Of a stretch of 64,000 nucleotides of DNA, positions 45,330 through 54,614 are shown piece after piece. The notes beneath the pieces were generated by a model. The model saw nothing but the letters and a program-made list of their open reading frames with translations. It made no database searches and was not told where the DNA came from. Made by a program: the position numbers and the translations under genes. The DNA is from Jutongia hominis (GTDB lineage Bacteria > Bacillota > Clostridia > Lachnospirales > Lachnospiraceae). The stretch covers positions 1 through 64,000 of the forward strand of contig NZ_JACRSW010000030.1 of NCBI RefSeq assembly GCF_014384965.1, given 5' to 3'. Numbering within the stretch: the stretch's first letter is position 1; the number at the start of each line of letters is the position of its first letter.

Positions 45330-45872
45330 CTAATATATTTTGTTCACACCCGATATATCATCTTTTTGTGGTGTTGTAAGTTTATATGTACCATAACGGC
45401 TCTTTGTTCCCCATGTTGATCCATTCATTATATTTTTTGTCTTACTTGTATCTGCCAATCCAAAAACATGACCAAACTCATGTATTACCACGGATTTTAA
45501 TGCCCCGTCGGAAGACCATGTTTGCTTTTTACATTTATTTAAAAAAACATTTTGACTTTTAAACTCCAAACTCCCGGTTTTATATTCAGGACATGTTAAT
45601 CCATCCCATGTATCGTTGATATTTCTTTCACCACAAACGACCTTATTCCCGCTACTTATTTTTGCATCAATAGATTTCTTTTTCCACTCATTTATTCCTT
45701 CTACATACATTTGTTTTGCCCGATATGATATATAATTTTCGTATCTCCATTCTATTTTTCCTTTGTTCCACCAAGCACCTGTTAATGAATATGCTTTTGC
45801 AGAATTCGCCACCCCGCAAAAAGATATTATTCCCACTATCATTGATACCATTACTACCTTACTAATTTTCAT
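45330..45872 (-). CDS. Secreted matrixin-like zinc metalloprotease
   Basis: The 180-aa product begins with a signal peptide (MKISKVVMVSMIVGIISFCG, cleavage probably after AKA at 25-27). The catalytic motif is HEFGHVFGLAD (His131, Glu132, His135 and Asp141 in HExxHxxGxxD). The downstream Met149 (NIMNGS) fits the metzincin Met-turn. Small size and Asp as third ligand place it with M10A/M12-like secreted bacterial matrixins. It lacks a pro-domain, so activity may be held in check otherwise, perhaps by the next gene's product. Confidence 0.85.
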   Translation of the reverse strand: MKISKVVMVSMIVGIISFCGVANSAKAYSLTGAWWNKGKIEWRYENYISYRAKQMYVEGINEWKKKSIDAKISSGNKVVCGERNINDTWDGLTCPEYKTGSLEFKSQNVFLNKCKKQTWSSDGALKSVVIHEFGHVFGLADTSKTKNIMNGSTWGTKSRYGTYKLTTPQKDDISGVNKIY

Positions 45873-45986
45873 ATTTTCCTCCTTTGTTTTTATTTATATT
45901 ATATATTTTGTTTATATTTTTTTCAATATCTTTATTATTTAATCATTTACATTGTGTTTGCTTTCAAATATTTTCAAAACCAAATA

Positions 45987-46095
45987 AAACCTCCAAACTG
46001 ATGTAAAATATATTTCATATACTCCCTTTAGACAAACAAAATCATAAAACATATTGCCCAAACGAGAGTATACGACTACTCAGTTTAGAGGTTTT
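45987..46095. repeat. 109-bp inverted repeat upstream of the protease gene
   Basis: AAAACCTCCAAACTGA (45987-46002) pairs with TCAGTTTAGAGGTTTT (46080-46095), 15 of 16 bases. Inside, ATACTCCC is matched by GAGAGTAT. It lies between the 981-aa surface protein gene and the protease gene, both leftward, and may act as terminator or be a remnant of a mobile element. Confidence 0.6.
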
Positions 46096-46169
46096 TATAA
46101 TAAAAAATAATTTATTCAAAAAGTATCACATATTTTGCAAAACAGACAATAGCACAAACAGACTAAAAT

Positions 46170-49115
46170 CTATTTTACGACTTTTACTTTACTCCATTTA
46201 CCATATACTTTTTTACCCATTGAATCTTTTGCAAAGGCACGTATACGGATGTAATTTTTCTTTCCTTTTTTGATTGTGATCTTCTTTGATGTCACCTTTG
46301 CTTTCGCAGTTGTCTTCTTAGCTTTCTTAAACTTCTTGTTTGTACCGCAGGCAATTTCATATCCGGCTATTCTCTTGCACTTCTTCCAGGTAAGCTTGCA
46401 TTTCTTCTTGCCGGATTTCTTTGCCTTTTTCAATGACACTTTACTTACTGTTACTTTCTTCCATTTTGCATAAACTGTGATATTCTGTGTCAGGTTAGAA
46501 AGCTTTGTTACGGCATTCTTAAACTTAGCATCACGATACCAGCCGGCAAACAGATATCTTGCTCTCTTAGCCTTTTGCAATGTGAGCGCTGCACTTCCTT
46601 CGGTATAGGTTGTCGGATTCGATGCATTGATACCACCATTGAGTTTATAGGTGATCGTATACGTCTTTTTCGCATTGCCGGTACTTGGCGTAACTCCTGT
46701 CTTATTGTCTGTTGTATTAGTTCCTGTAGAAGGATTCTGGATCCCCGGATCTTTCGTGCCGATGTTTCCATTATCACCGGGATCTTTTGTCGTATTGTCA
46801 GGATAAGCCTTTTCTTCGATCTTACCATCAGAAGATACGGTTCCGGCATCATATAATGTCGCTTTAGAAAGATCTACCGTGATCACCGGTCGGATTCCAT
46901 AAAGCTTTTCTTTGTATTCTTCAGAAATAGTTCCCGTTGTATCTACATAATTTGCACTGTCTACTGAATAGCCCTTATCACGCATCCACCAGTTGACAAC
47001 AGTTCCTGCCGCTCCTAGCAATGGGTATTTCTTTTCCAGATACGCAGTTGCTATCGCTTTACAAGTTGGTGAAACATCGGCATCTTCTTGAATCAGACCA
47101 TATAATTCATTAACAAAATCGGATTCTGCAAGCAGATACACACGATCTGTTGTCGAAATTGCAGATCCGGTTGCTGCTTCACAGTCTTCATCGCCCTCTT
47201 GTTTTACCGTTGTATCTGTTTCAACAATTGCTTCTTTTTCCCGCTCTGAGAAAAGTTCCTGATACATTGTTGTATTCAGCCATTCACGAAGTGTCGCGTC
47301 TGACCAGCCATTTGATGTACCATCTTCATCGTATTTTTGAGCATCCAGAACGGCATCTGCAATCAGAACCGCTGTATTCTTTGTATCATCCTTATCCAGA
47401 ACACGCCATTTAACAGGAGTTTTTGCCGTGGAAGATGTCTGATAGTAGTTACCAAACCAGACACAATCCCATGTAGATACCTTATAGACTGTTTCCGATC
47501 CGGTATAATCATCATTTACTAATGTAGGGGATTTGATCTTGCTGATATCTGCTGTTCCGCTTCCATAAGGAATCTCATTGATCTCTTCGTTTTCACAGAT
47601 TTCACCGGCATTCTGCCATACATTGATCTTAGAAGCATCCAAATGAAGCACCGGACGAACTGCAATGCCTGTTGCTTCCGGATATGCCGACGTCACCTGG
47701 AAAGAATTTCCTTCAATACAATTGATATAATTCTTATACCCCTCGACATATTCAATATCACTGCTTTCATCATATCCTGTTTCACATACATCACGCAGCC
47801 AGTAACTTCCTTCCACATATGTATCTTTTTCAACATCAAGCTTTTTACTGCTATATACTGTCGCTGCCGCTGTGCAATATTCTTCATCACCGGCTGCAAC
47901 TGTCTCTTCGGAAGCCAGCGTTGCTTCTGCCTTCGAAGGAATTGCTATTTTATCTTTGATCGAAGCATCACTGTCACAATATGACGTATCAACGATTGCC
48001 GCTTTCTGAGTGTCATTAAATGCTTCGTTGATAAATGTATCATTTAACCATGTGCGAAGTGTCGAATCACTCCAATCCGTTGTCTCCGTCGTACCATATG
48101 GCAACACATCCAGAAGTTTATCTGCCATCAGATACAGATCATTACCGTCTTTTTTCAGTACACGCCATTTGATCGGATCTTTTGTCTGTCCCTTTTCATC
48201 ACTTTGATAATAATTTCCAAACCAGACACAGCTCCAGAGATTGACTTTTACATTTTCGTCATCTATATCGGAACCTCCCCAATCCGGATCGAATGTCTGC
48301 GTAAAAGAAGATGTAACGGTATAACAATCTGTCTTGCTCAGATCCAGATGAAGCACCGGACGGACACCGCAAAGATTATCATCCTCCATGCCCTCGCTTG
48401 TATCTGTCATTAAAATATCATAATCATTGCTAAGTGCTCCGGATTCATCTACATAGCACACAGTATTACGATTCTCTCCATTGGTTCGTAAAAGCCACTG
48501 TGCTCCGATATCGGTGCTGTCATCCGCCGGATCGTCCGTATCATCTATATTAGATGCTTCCAGATATGTATTTGTATATGCCAGACGGCTTTCATGATCT
48601 AAAATGTTATTGCTAAATCCATATGATTTTAATTGCATTTCCTGATACGACGGAAGATATACATAATCATTTGTCATTTCATAATCCGTCTGTGTCAGAT
48701 CAAAGTTATTATTTTGTATCTCCGTCTGAATGACTGCCGCTCTTTCTTCTTCCGTAAATGCATAATTGAAAAAATCATCATTGAGCCAGCTTCTAAGAGA
48801 ACTGTCTGCCCATGTAACTGCCTTTGCTTCGTCATTGTAATTCTTCATGGCAAGAATTTCATCCGAAATCAAAAACGCATCATTTCCACTGACATTCAAT
48901 ACACGCCATGTAATTGGTACATCCTTTTCCTGTACCTCAGAATAATAGCTGCCAAAGACAACACGATCCCATGTCGTCTCGGTCTTACTTACTACCGGAT
49001 TTTTCAGTTCACTGCTGTCAGCCGCCTTTGCCATACCACTTGGCACAGCAAATGTCGTAAGCATCGACAATGCGACCAAACCACTGATCACTTTCTTCAC
49101 TCTTCCTAATAACAT
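46170..49115 (-). CDS. Secreted surface protein with three DUF6273-type domains and Flg_new repeat
   Basis: The 981-aa product has a signal peptide (about 1-32). Three related domains of about 210 residues follow (about 45-260, 290-500, 545-760). Each opens W-D-x-V-x-F-G-x-Y-Y and has ITWRVL or IKWRVL, SSLRSWLND and RPVLHLDLS-like lines, the DUF6273 pattern. Then come a Gly/Asn/Thr-rich linker, a Flg_new (InlB B-repeat) domain (about 819-890, YTITYKLNGG … FAGWYRDAKF), and a Lys-rich fibronectin-like end. No LPXTG or membrane tail is seen, so attachment is probably by the basic C-terminus. It is likely an adhesin or matrix protein. GGAGATTAGGAG precedes the ATG. Confidence 0.85.
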   Translation of the reverse strand: MLLGRVKKVISGLVALSMLTTFAVPSGMAKAADSSELKNPVVSKTETTWDRVVFGSYYSEVQEKDVPITWRVLNVSGNDAFLISDEILAMKNYNDEAKAVTWADSSLRSWLNDDFFNYAFTEEERAAVIQTEIQNNNFDLTQTDYEMTNDYVYLPSYQEMQLKSYGFSNNILDHESRLAYTNTYLEASNIDDTDDPADDSTDIGAQWLLRTNGENRNTVCYVDESGALSNDYDILMTDTSEGMEDDNLCGVRPVLHLDLSKTDCYTVTSSFTQTFDPDWGGSDIDDENVKVNLWSCVWFGNYYQSDEKGQTKDPIKWRVLKKDGNDLYLMADKLLDVLPYGTTETTDWSDSTLRTWLNDTFINEAFNDTQKAAIVDTSYCDSDASIKDKIAIPSKAEATLASEETVAAGDEEYCTAAATVYSSKKLDVEKDTYVEGSYWLRDVCETGYDESSDIEYVEGYKNYINCIEGNSFQVTSAYPEATGIAVRPVLHLDASKINVWQNAGEICENEEINEIPYGSGTADISKIKSPTLVNDDYTGSETVYKVSTWDCVWFGNYYQTSSTAKTPVKWRVLDKDDTKNTAVLIADAVLDAQKYDEDGTSNGWSDATLREWLNTTMYQELFSEREKEAIVETDTTVKQEGDEDCEAATGSAISTTDRVYLLAESDFVNELYGLIQEDADVSPTCKAIATAYLEKKYPLLGAAGTVVNWWMRDKGYSVDSANYVDTTGTISEEYKEKLYGIRPVITVDLSKATLYDAGTVSSDGKIEEKAYPDNTTKDPGDNGNIGTKDPGIQNPSTGTNTTDNKTGVTPSTGNAKKTYTITYKLNGGINASNPTTYTEGSAALTLQKAKRARYLFAGWYRDAKFKNAVTKLSNLTQNITVYAKWKKVTVSKVSLKKAKKSGKKKCKLTWKKCKRIAGYEIACGTNKKFKKAKKTTAKAKVTSKKITIKKGKKNYIRIRAFAKDSMGKKVYGKWSKVKVVK

Positions 49116-49147
49116 CTCCTAATCTCCTCCTTTTCATCATCCCTAAA

Positions 49148-49674
49148 CCATTTGCAACCCACACCCTCTCACCCTTCTTTGATGCATTCCCTGCAAAATA
49201 CATGTCATGTTAAAGTAATATGCTTTCGTAATTCTATTTCTTTTGACTTTTGGAGCACTGTTTTGCCCGGTAAGAATATCTAAGATTTTTGACTTTTTTG
49301 CCATGATTATGGGCGCTCTCATCTGATATAGGGGCAGGGCCAGTCCTGATGTACATTGCTGTTTGGGAATCTCAAAGGCCGTCGCCACTTGCGCTGCAAA
49401 AATGTTTGCTTTTTTGCAGTGCTATGTGTGCGCTACGTGGCTTTGCGAAGCGGGAGCGTGTCCCAAACAACAATGCTACTCAGGCTGAGTCGCCCCTATA
49501 GTTATGACCCGCGCCCAATCAGCAAAAAAGTCTTAAAAATCAGATATTCTAACCGGTCAGCGTGTCTTACCAAAAGGCAAAAAGAAATAGCATTTACGAA
49601 AAGAAAGCTTTTGTACATGACATGTGCTTTGCAGGGAATGCATGACACAACGTAAAATGTTGGGTTGTAAATGG
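49148..49674 (+). repeat. Long palindromic element, copy 4 (core 49311-49516)
   Basis: A 527-bp quasi-palindrome between the lipoprotein gene and the 981-aa protein gene. The core is nearly identical to copy 1. Outside, AGAATATCT pairs with AGATATTCT. TTGACTTTTTTG pairs with CAAAAAAGTC, where copy 1 has GC-type pairs at the same place. The arms continue through TATTTCTTTT(T)G and ATGCATTCCCTGCAAA to CCATTTGCAACCCA (49148) against TGGGTTGTAAATGG (49661-49674). Arms are 163 and 158 nt. Confidence 0.9.
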
Positions 49675-49682
49675 CTTATTTA

Positions 49683-50720
49683 TTACGATTTTTTATTATA
49701 GCGAAATCCTATGTATAGTTGGATCTGGTTTGTTGTGTTGTAGATCAGCCCCTTTCCATGTTCAAAGGTATAGGAATCTCCTACTGCACTTCCGGTTGTT
49801 AAGGTGATTTTATCATCTGCTGTTACACCATTTCCGAAAAGGCTTGCAATCTGCTGTTTTGTCAAAGTAAAACCGCTGATCTCATGCCATACCGCGTCGT
49901 CAGTATCTTCATCCGAGACCACATACGTTGCCACCATATATTGGTAGACACGATAGTTCAGTTCTTTGCTTTTTCCCTGATAAGTAATCGTGCAGGTATG
50001 CTTCCCAAGGGAGGCTGTGCTTAGCCCATCCATCTCATATTCATCTCGGGAAAGCGTTTTAGTGCTGCCATCTTCGTAAACGGCTTTTACAGTAAGAACT
50101 GATAAGTCTACGGTTTCGCCTTTGTTATAGTCATTTCGCAATTCGCCATCCACCTGTATTTCTGCTAATTTTTTTGGTTTTGGTGTCGCTGTTGGCTTTG
50201 GCGTGGAAGTCTGCGTTGGCTTCGGTTCTTCTGTCGGCGTCTGCGTCGCAGTCGATGGCTGCGCAGTCTGATCAGCTGTACGGTTTGTCTCTGGCTTTTT
50301 CTCCGTAGCAGCTTTCTTTGTCTTTGTGTCAGCAGAATCTTTTTTACTGGAAGTGCTGCTGTTCCTTTTCGACTTTTGCTCTTTCTGTGAGACTCTCTTT
50401 TCGTCAGAAGTCTGATTGTTAATTCGATCCGCCATATCAGTCTCCTGTACCGCAGGAGCATTTTCTTCTTTCAGCGTCTCATCGCTTTTGCGATCTGTCT
50501 TTTCCTGCGTTGTATCTTTTTTAGCAGATAATTTTGTCATTGCAAAGGCATCTTCAAACTTTTTTTGTGTTTTTAATGCCGGATAGTTCTTCCCTGACTC
50601 TTTAGTCATTAAATAGGAGGTCGGGTGATATGTAATCTTCTTTTTCTGACAACCGCTGAGCATAATTGCTATCGATCCGATCATAAAAAAATATAATATA
50701 CTTTTTCGTTTCTTTCTCAA
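49683..50720 (-). CDS. Lipoprotein with Ser/Thr/Lys-rich linker and Ig-like (Big_3) domain
   Basis: The 345-aa product begins MRKKRKSILYFFMIGSIAIM and has the lipobox MLSGC (lipidated Cys24). Residues about 60-190 are low-complexity Lys/Thr/Ser/Pro (including TPTEEPKPTQTSTPKPTATP). Residues about 193-265 form a Big_3-type Ig domain (GETVDLSVLTVKAVYEDGS, LGKHTCTITYQG). A short C-terminal domain follows. Last gene of the MoxR-DUF58-transglutaminase operon, 18 bp downstream of its neighbour. Confidence 0.8.
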   Translation of the reverse strand: MRKKRKSILYFFMIGSIAIMLSGCQKKKITYHPTSYLMTKESGKNYPALKTQKKFEDAFAMTKLSAKKDTTQEKTDRKSDETLKEENAPAVQETDMADRINNQTSDEKRVSQKEQKSKRNSSTSSKKDSADTKTKKAATEKKPETNRTADQTAQPSTATQTPTEEPKPTQTSTPKPTATPKPKKLAEIQVDGELRNDYNKGETVDLSVLTVKAVYEDGSTKTLSRDEYEMDGLSTASLGKHTCTITYQGKSKELNYRVYQYMVATYVVSDEDTDDAVWHEISGFTLTKQQIASLFGNGVTADDKITLTTGSAVGDSYTFEHGKGLIYNTTNQIQLYIGFRYNKKS

Positions 50721-50738
50721 ACCGGCACCCTCCCTTCT

Positions 50739-53291
50739 TTAAATACCATACCAGATTACAAGAACTGCCTTTTTGAAACGACTTGCGTTCCGAAAAATCT
50801 GCTTTCTGATATGTTCTACGTAGATTTCCATAGAGTGTTTTTCTTCTGCTTTTGCTTCTTCTTCCGAGAAAGCTCTTCGCTCTAGAATTGTAAGAACCTG
50901 CTCAATATTGCATTCCTTTTTCCAAATATCGGACGATATATTTTTTCCTGCTTTTGCAAAATCGCTTGAAGAAGCTTTTTTCTGAAAATTCCGTTGAATA
51001 TATTTATCTGTCTTAGCAAAACCATTCTTAGATTTTTCATCTTGATGCTCTTTCCAATCATTTTCACGTTGCTGTGACAAATCATTTTCACGTTGCTGTG
51101 ACAAATCATTTGACGGGCTCTTTTGAGTATGATCATCAGATAGACGCTCATACTTTTGCATCTGATCGATAAAGGCATCACTTCTTTGTATCATTTCATG
51201 CATTCCATCTGCTTTTAACCAATAGGACAATTCTTTTGCAAGATAGCCGATCTGATCCGGCAGTGTTCCCTGCTGCCTTCCTTTCTTCCTCTGATATCGG
51301 CAGATACTCCGATGTAAAAGCAAAAATACAATTAATAGCACAATCATACCAAGCATAATGCCAACGTATCTCTGAATCGGTATTGTATGTTTCTCAGAAA
51401 GTTTTTTCGGCGGCATCTTAACATTCATTTGCAATTCTTCTGTTTTAACCTGATCCACACGCTGTTTTCTGTGTGCCTTCTCGCCTTCTCCATAATATTT
51501 CGGAGAGACCTCAACCGGTATCCATCCAAGTCCATCCTGATAGATCTCAACCCATGCATGAGCTTCGTCTGCATAGATATTACGGATAGTCTGCGCGGAC
51601 TTTCCGCTGTTTTTTTCGTGCAAAGTTCCGTCTGTCTCTTCATCTGTCTGTGTATCGGCAGCCGTACTGTTCATACTCTCCGGTAAAGACACATATCCTT
51701 CCACATATCTTGCCGGGACTCCCAGATACCGAAACAAAAGCGTTCCGGCTGACGCATAAGAAGCACTTCCCCCGGCTCTTTGTTTCTGCAAAAAAGCAAG
51801 GATTGGATCAGCATAGTTCTGATCAGTAAAATCATCGGCTGTCTCTTCATTTCCATCTGTCAGATCTAATAAATACTGGCGGATCATCGTTGCTTTTTCC
51901 TGCACAGACATTGTTTGTACATTCTTTTTGATCTGTTGTGTAAAAAAGTGTTGAAATTCTTTTGGAATGGTAAGATATTCTTCTTTTACAAATTCTCTGT
52001 AAGTCCATTCACTTTCCAGATAATCAGATATTTCTTTTTGGGATTGTCTGGCTTCTAACTGTGCCAAAGTCTGAATCGTCAGATAATCCATATCTTTCAT
52101 TTCGATCATCCGGTATGTCGTGTCTTTTTTGACAGCGTACCATTCATTTTGCAATGTACTGTCATGACCCTTGTTTAGCATACTTCCGGCATTTGTCATG
52201 CCAAAATACGGCTGATATTGATATTTTCTGCTTGCCTGTACATTCTTAACACGAACCTTTTTCGTACCCTGCTCTCTATAAGAAGTTGCCGACAATGCTT
52301 TAAATTCCTGCGTCCAGACACTCCAATTCCGGTTCGCAAGCCAGCGGAAACGTTCTTTGTGTTTCTTTGTATATACTGAATCATCCGGTGCTTTCCATTG
52401 TCGATCCTGATAATTACTGCCGACAAAACCTTTCAGATAAAATACGCTGTCACTGTCTGTCTCTACTGTAAGACGCAGCTCTTTTGAATCGATCGCTTTT
52501 CTCTTTCCTGTAAAATCGCCTTCGTAAAGATCGGCTGTACCAAACGCTTTTGTTTCTATCTTGTTCTTTTCTGCCCTTTTCCACTGCACAAACTGATCCT
52601 CATAAACAATTCCTGTTCCGGTAGCAATCCCCGTCAACAATATACACAATGTCAAAAGCCCGATTGTGCATTTCTCTTTTTGGTCAGAAAGAACATAACC
52701 ATAACGAAATGCATCATGCAGACAATACAAAAATACTATCCACAATCCGATCGCACACATTATCACAAAATGCTTTCCAAAGAAAAATGCGACCAGATAA
52801 AACGGAAGCATACCGATAACCATGCCCAGTACGTTCCGACGATCCAGAAAATATTGTATGATCCATAAGGAAAGCAGTAACAGACTGCTTGCAAAAAAGA
52901 TAGTTCCAACTGCCACAAACCGGTCACTGACAGCATATTCTTCTGCAAGATTTCCTGTTCGTTTGCTATACCATTGCAAAATGCCATTTATTGTCTGTAA
53001 TGCACCATTCCACCAAAAGACACCACCAAACAAAGAAAGCAGGCAGATCCCGGCACTTCCTATCAAAAAGGGATGATGTACTTTCCTTTTTAAAAAATAC
53101 CAAAGAAATGATATGACAACGCAACAGCATACAAGCACGAGACCCTGATAGATCGTAATATTCTTATGACAAACGAATTCGCAAAACAGAATTCCCGCAA
53201 GTAAAGAAAACGCAAAGAGAATAAGCACATTTGTCCCGATCATTCCGATATGTGCTGTTGCCTTTTTCTCTTCATACGAATATGCTTTCAT
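50739..53291 (-). CDS. Membrane transglutaminase-like protein (TgpA type) lacking the catalytic Cys
   Basis: The 850-aa protein has about seven N-terminal membrane helices, an extracytoplasmic transglutaminase-core domain (about 450-600), one more helix and a cytoplasmic tail. In the core, the position of the catalytic Cys is Ser509 (AGGSASYASAG, checked at the codon level). The His is kept (EAHAWVE) and the Asp position reads IPVEVSP. The tail carries an in-frame 8-residue tandem repeat NDLSQQRE encoded by 24-bp repeats at about 51055-51110. The family, with MoxR and DUF58 partners, is tied to envelope protein processing or assembly. A non-cysteine core suggests binding or a changed chemistry. 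Confidence 0.85.
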   Translation of the reverse strand: MKAYSYEEKKATAHIGMIGTNVLILFAFSLLAGILFCEFVCHKNITIYQGLVLVCCCVVISFLWYFLKRKVHHPFLIGSAGICLLSLFGGVFWWNGALQTINGILQWYSKRTGNLAEEYAVSDRFVAVGTIFFASSLLLLSLWIIQYFLDRRNVLGMVIGMLPFYLVAFFFGKHFVIMCAIGLWIVFLYCLHDAFRYGYVLSDQKEKCTIGLLTLCILLTGIATGTGIVYEDQFVQWKRAEKNKIETKAFGTADLYEGDFTGKRKAIDSKELRLTVETDSDSVFYLKGFVGSNYQDRQWKAPDDSVYTKKHKERFRWLANRNWSVWTQEFKALSATSYREQGTKKVRVKNVQASRKYQYQPYFGMTNAGSMLNKGHDSTLQNEWYAVKKDTTYRMIEMKDMDYLTIQTLAQLEARQSQKEISDYLESEWTYREFVKEEYLTIPKEFQHFFTQQIKKNVQTMSVQEKATMIRQYLLDLTDGNEETADDFTDQNYADPILAFLQKQRAGGSASYASAGTLLFRYLGVPARYVEGYVSLPESMNSTAADTQTDEETDGTLHEKNSGKSAQTIRNIYADEAHAWVEIYQDGLGWIPVEVSPKYYGEGEKAHRKQRVDQVKTEELQMNVKMPPKKLSEKHTIPIQRYVGIMLGMIVLLIVFLLLHRSICRYQRKKGRQQGTLPDQIGYLAKELSYWLKADGMHEMIQRSDAFIDQMQKYERLSDDHTQKSPSNDLSQQRENDLSQQRENDWKEHQDEKSKNGFAKTDKYIQRNFQKKASSSDFAKAGKNISSDIWKKECNIEQVLTILERRAFSEEEAKAEEKHSMEIYVEHIRKQIFRNASRFKKAVLVIWYGI

Positions 53292-53363
53292 ATACTGCTC
53301 CTATTCCGATCCTGCTGATCTGGTTTCTATACTTATACACTTAGCATTAAACTGCAATAACAG

Positions 53364-54419
53364 CTACTTTGAAAGAAGTGCATATAACGCTCCTGTCGCT
53401 TCTTCGAGACTTTGTGTAACCGGTGCGTATTTTTTTATATCTACTACGCAAAATCCCTCCTGCATCGGAAGCATTCTTTGCTGTTCTTTGGTAAGATCCT
53501 CTGTCACATAGATTACTCTTGCATATTTTGCACCGACTTCTTTATGACTTCGTAAATACTGTAACGAATCATACCAGTCTTTTGCATCTGTTGGACTATT
53601 TTTCATTAACAAACTGACTGCTTTGAGATAATGTGCGAAATCAACGATCTCATAACAGATAAAATGTCTGCTTGCATAGTCAAACCAGCCGATATTATAA
53701 ACTACTTTCTGCTGCATATATGCCTGACAGATTGATACCAAGACCTCATAGAACCGTTTACGTTCTTCTTTTGACTGACTGTGTGGCACATCAAAAGTGA
53801 TCAATACAAAGTTATCTGTAGGGGTATCAAATTCTCGCACGATCCATTCGTCGTATTTGGCAGAAAGCTTCCAGTTGATATTTTTACGGCTGTCCCCTCT
53901 GACATAATTGCGATATTGCAAAATCTCGCTTAAGTTGTTGCCTTTCCGATGCAAAAAGAAACGTTCCTTCTCATAATTTTCTTTCCATACCTGTGCAAGC
54001 CGGTCAAGCCGGATCGTCTGTGGCATGATCGTCGTGAAATATTCTTTCTTTTCTAATGCAATCTGAAAGAAAGATAAATGAAAAAAATCTTTTGCTATAA
54101 TTTTAGGTACAGTAATACATACGGTTCCCGGATATTCCATATCGAGAGGAATGGCAAACCGTTTGTTACTATGTGCTGCAACCAGCCCGGTATAACCTAT
54201 CTTCTTTGTTTCTTCAAAGACACGATTTTCTATCTGTAAAACTGCTTTCACCTGAAAAAGCGGTATCCTTCCGGTATTCTGTATCTCTATTTCTATAACA
54301 GGGTGTTCTGCCATGGTATATTCCGTCGCATGTACCGCTACTGTAACATGATGTCTCAGCATTTGGTGTGCCACTATACACAAAAGAACAACAAACCCTG
54401 CCAAAATCACAAGCCACAT
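53364..54419 (-). CDS. DUF58 domain protein
   Basis: The start is taken at the ATG at 54419, with GGAGG 10 bases upstream; a GTG eight codons earlier lies before that site. The 352-aa product has one or two N-terminal membrane helices, a beta-rich middle and the DUF58 signature YRNYVRGDSRKNINWKLSAK, followed by a von Willebrand A-like fold. DUF58 proteins nearly always pair with MoxR ATPases and transglutaminase-like proteins, as here. Confidence 0.9.
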   Translation of the reverse strand: MWLVILAGFVVLLCIVAHQMLRHHVTVAVHATEYTMAEHPVIEIEIQNTGRIPLFQVKAVLQIENRVFEETKKIGYTGLVAAHSNKRFAIPLDMEYPGTVCITVPKIIAKDFFHLSFFQIALEKKEYFTTIMPQTIRLDRLAQVWKENYEKERFFLHRKGNNLSEILQYRNYVRGDSRKNINWKLSAKYDEWIVREFDTPTDNFVLITFDVPHSQSKEERKRFYEVLVSICQAYMQQKVVYNIGWFDYASRHFICYEIVDFAHYLKAVSLLMKNSPTDAKDWYDSLQYLRSHKEVGAKYARVIYVTEDLTKEQQRMLPMQEGFCVVDIKKYAPVTQSLEEATGALYALLSK

Positions 54420-54614
54420 GCCGATTCTCCCTCCTTCTGTCACTCACGCTCTGCCAATCTATATCGTTTAATGAAAAAACATCCGTTCCTATTCACATCC
54501 ATAATCGGTATCTATATATACTTGTACCGGATAATGATAGCTGTCTTATTCATGATTGCATACCGGTCAACTGCGTTTCACTATACTTATATCAGATAAC
54601 AATATATGTTCATC

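Noticed and set aside
49143..49655. Small open frames inside the palindromic elements (also at 11757-11960 and 40083-40364)
   Set aside because: They match between copies only where the DNA core is conserved, run in either strand, and lack ribosome sites. They are by-products of the repeat and could mislead automatic annotation.
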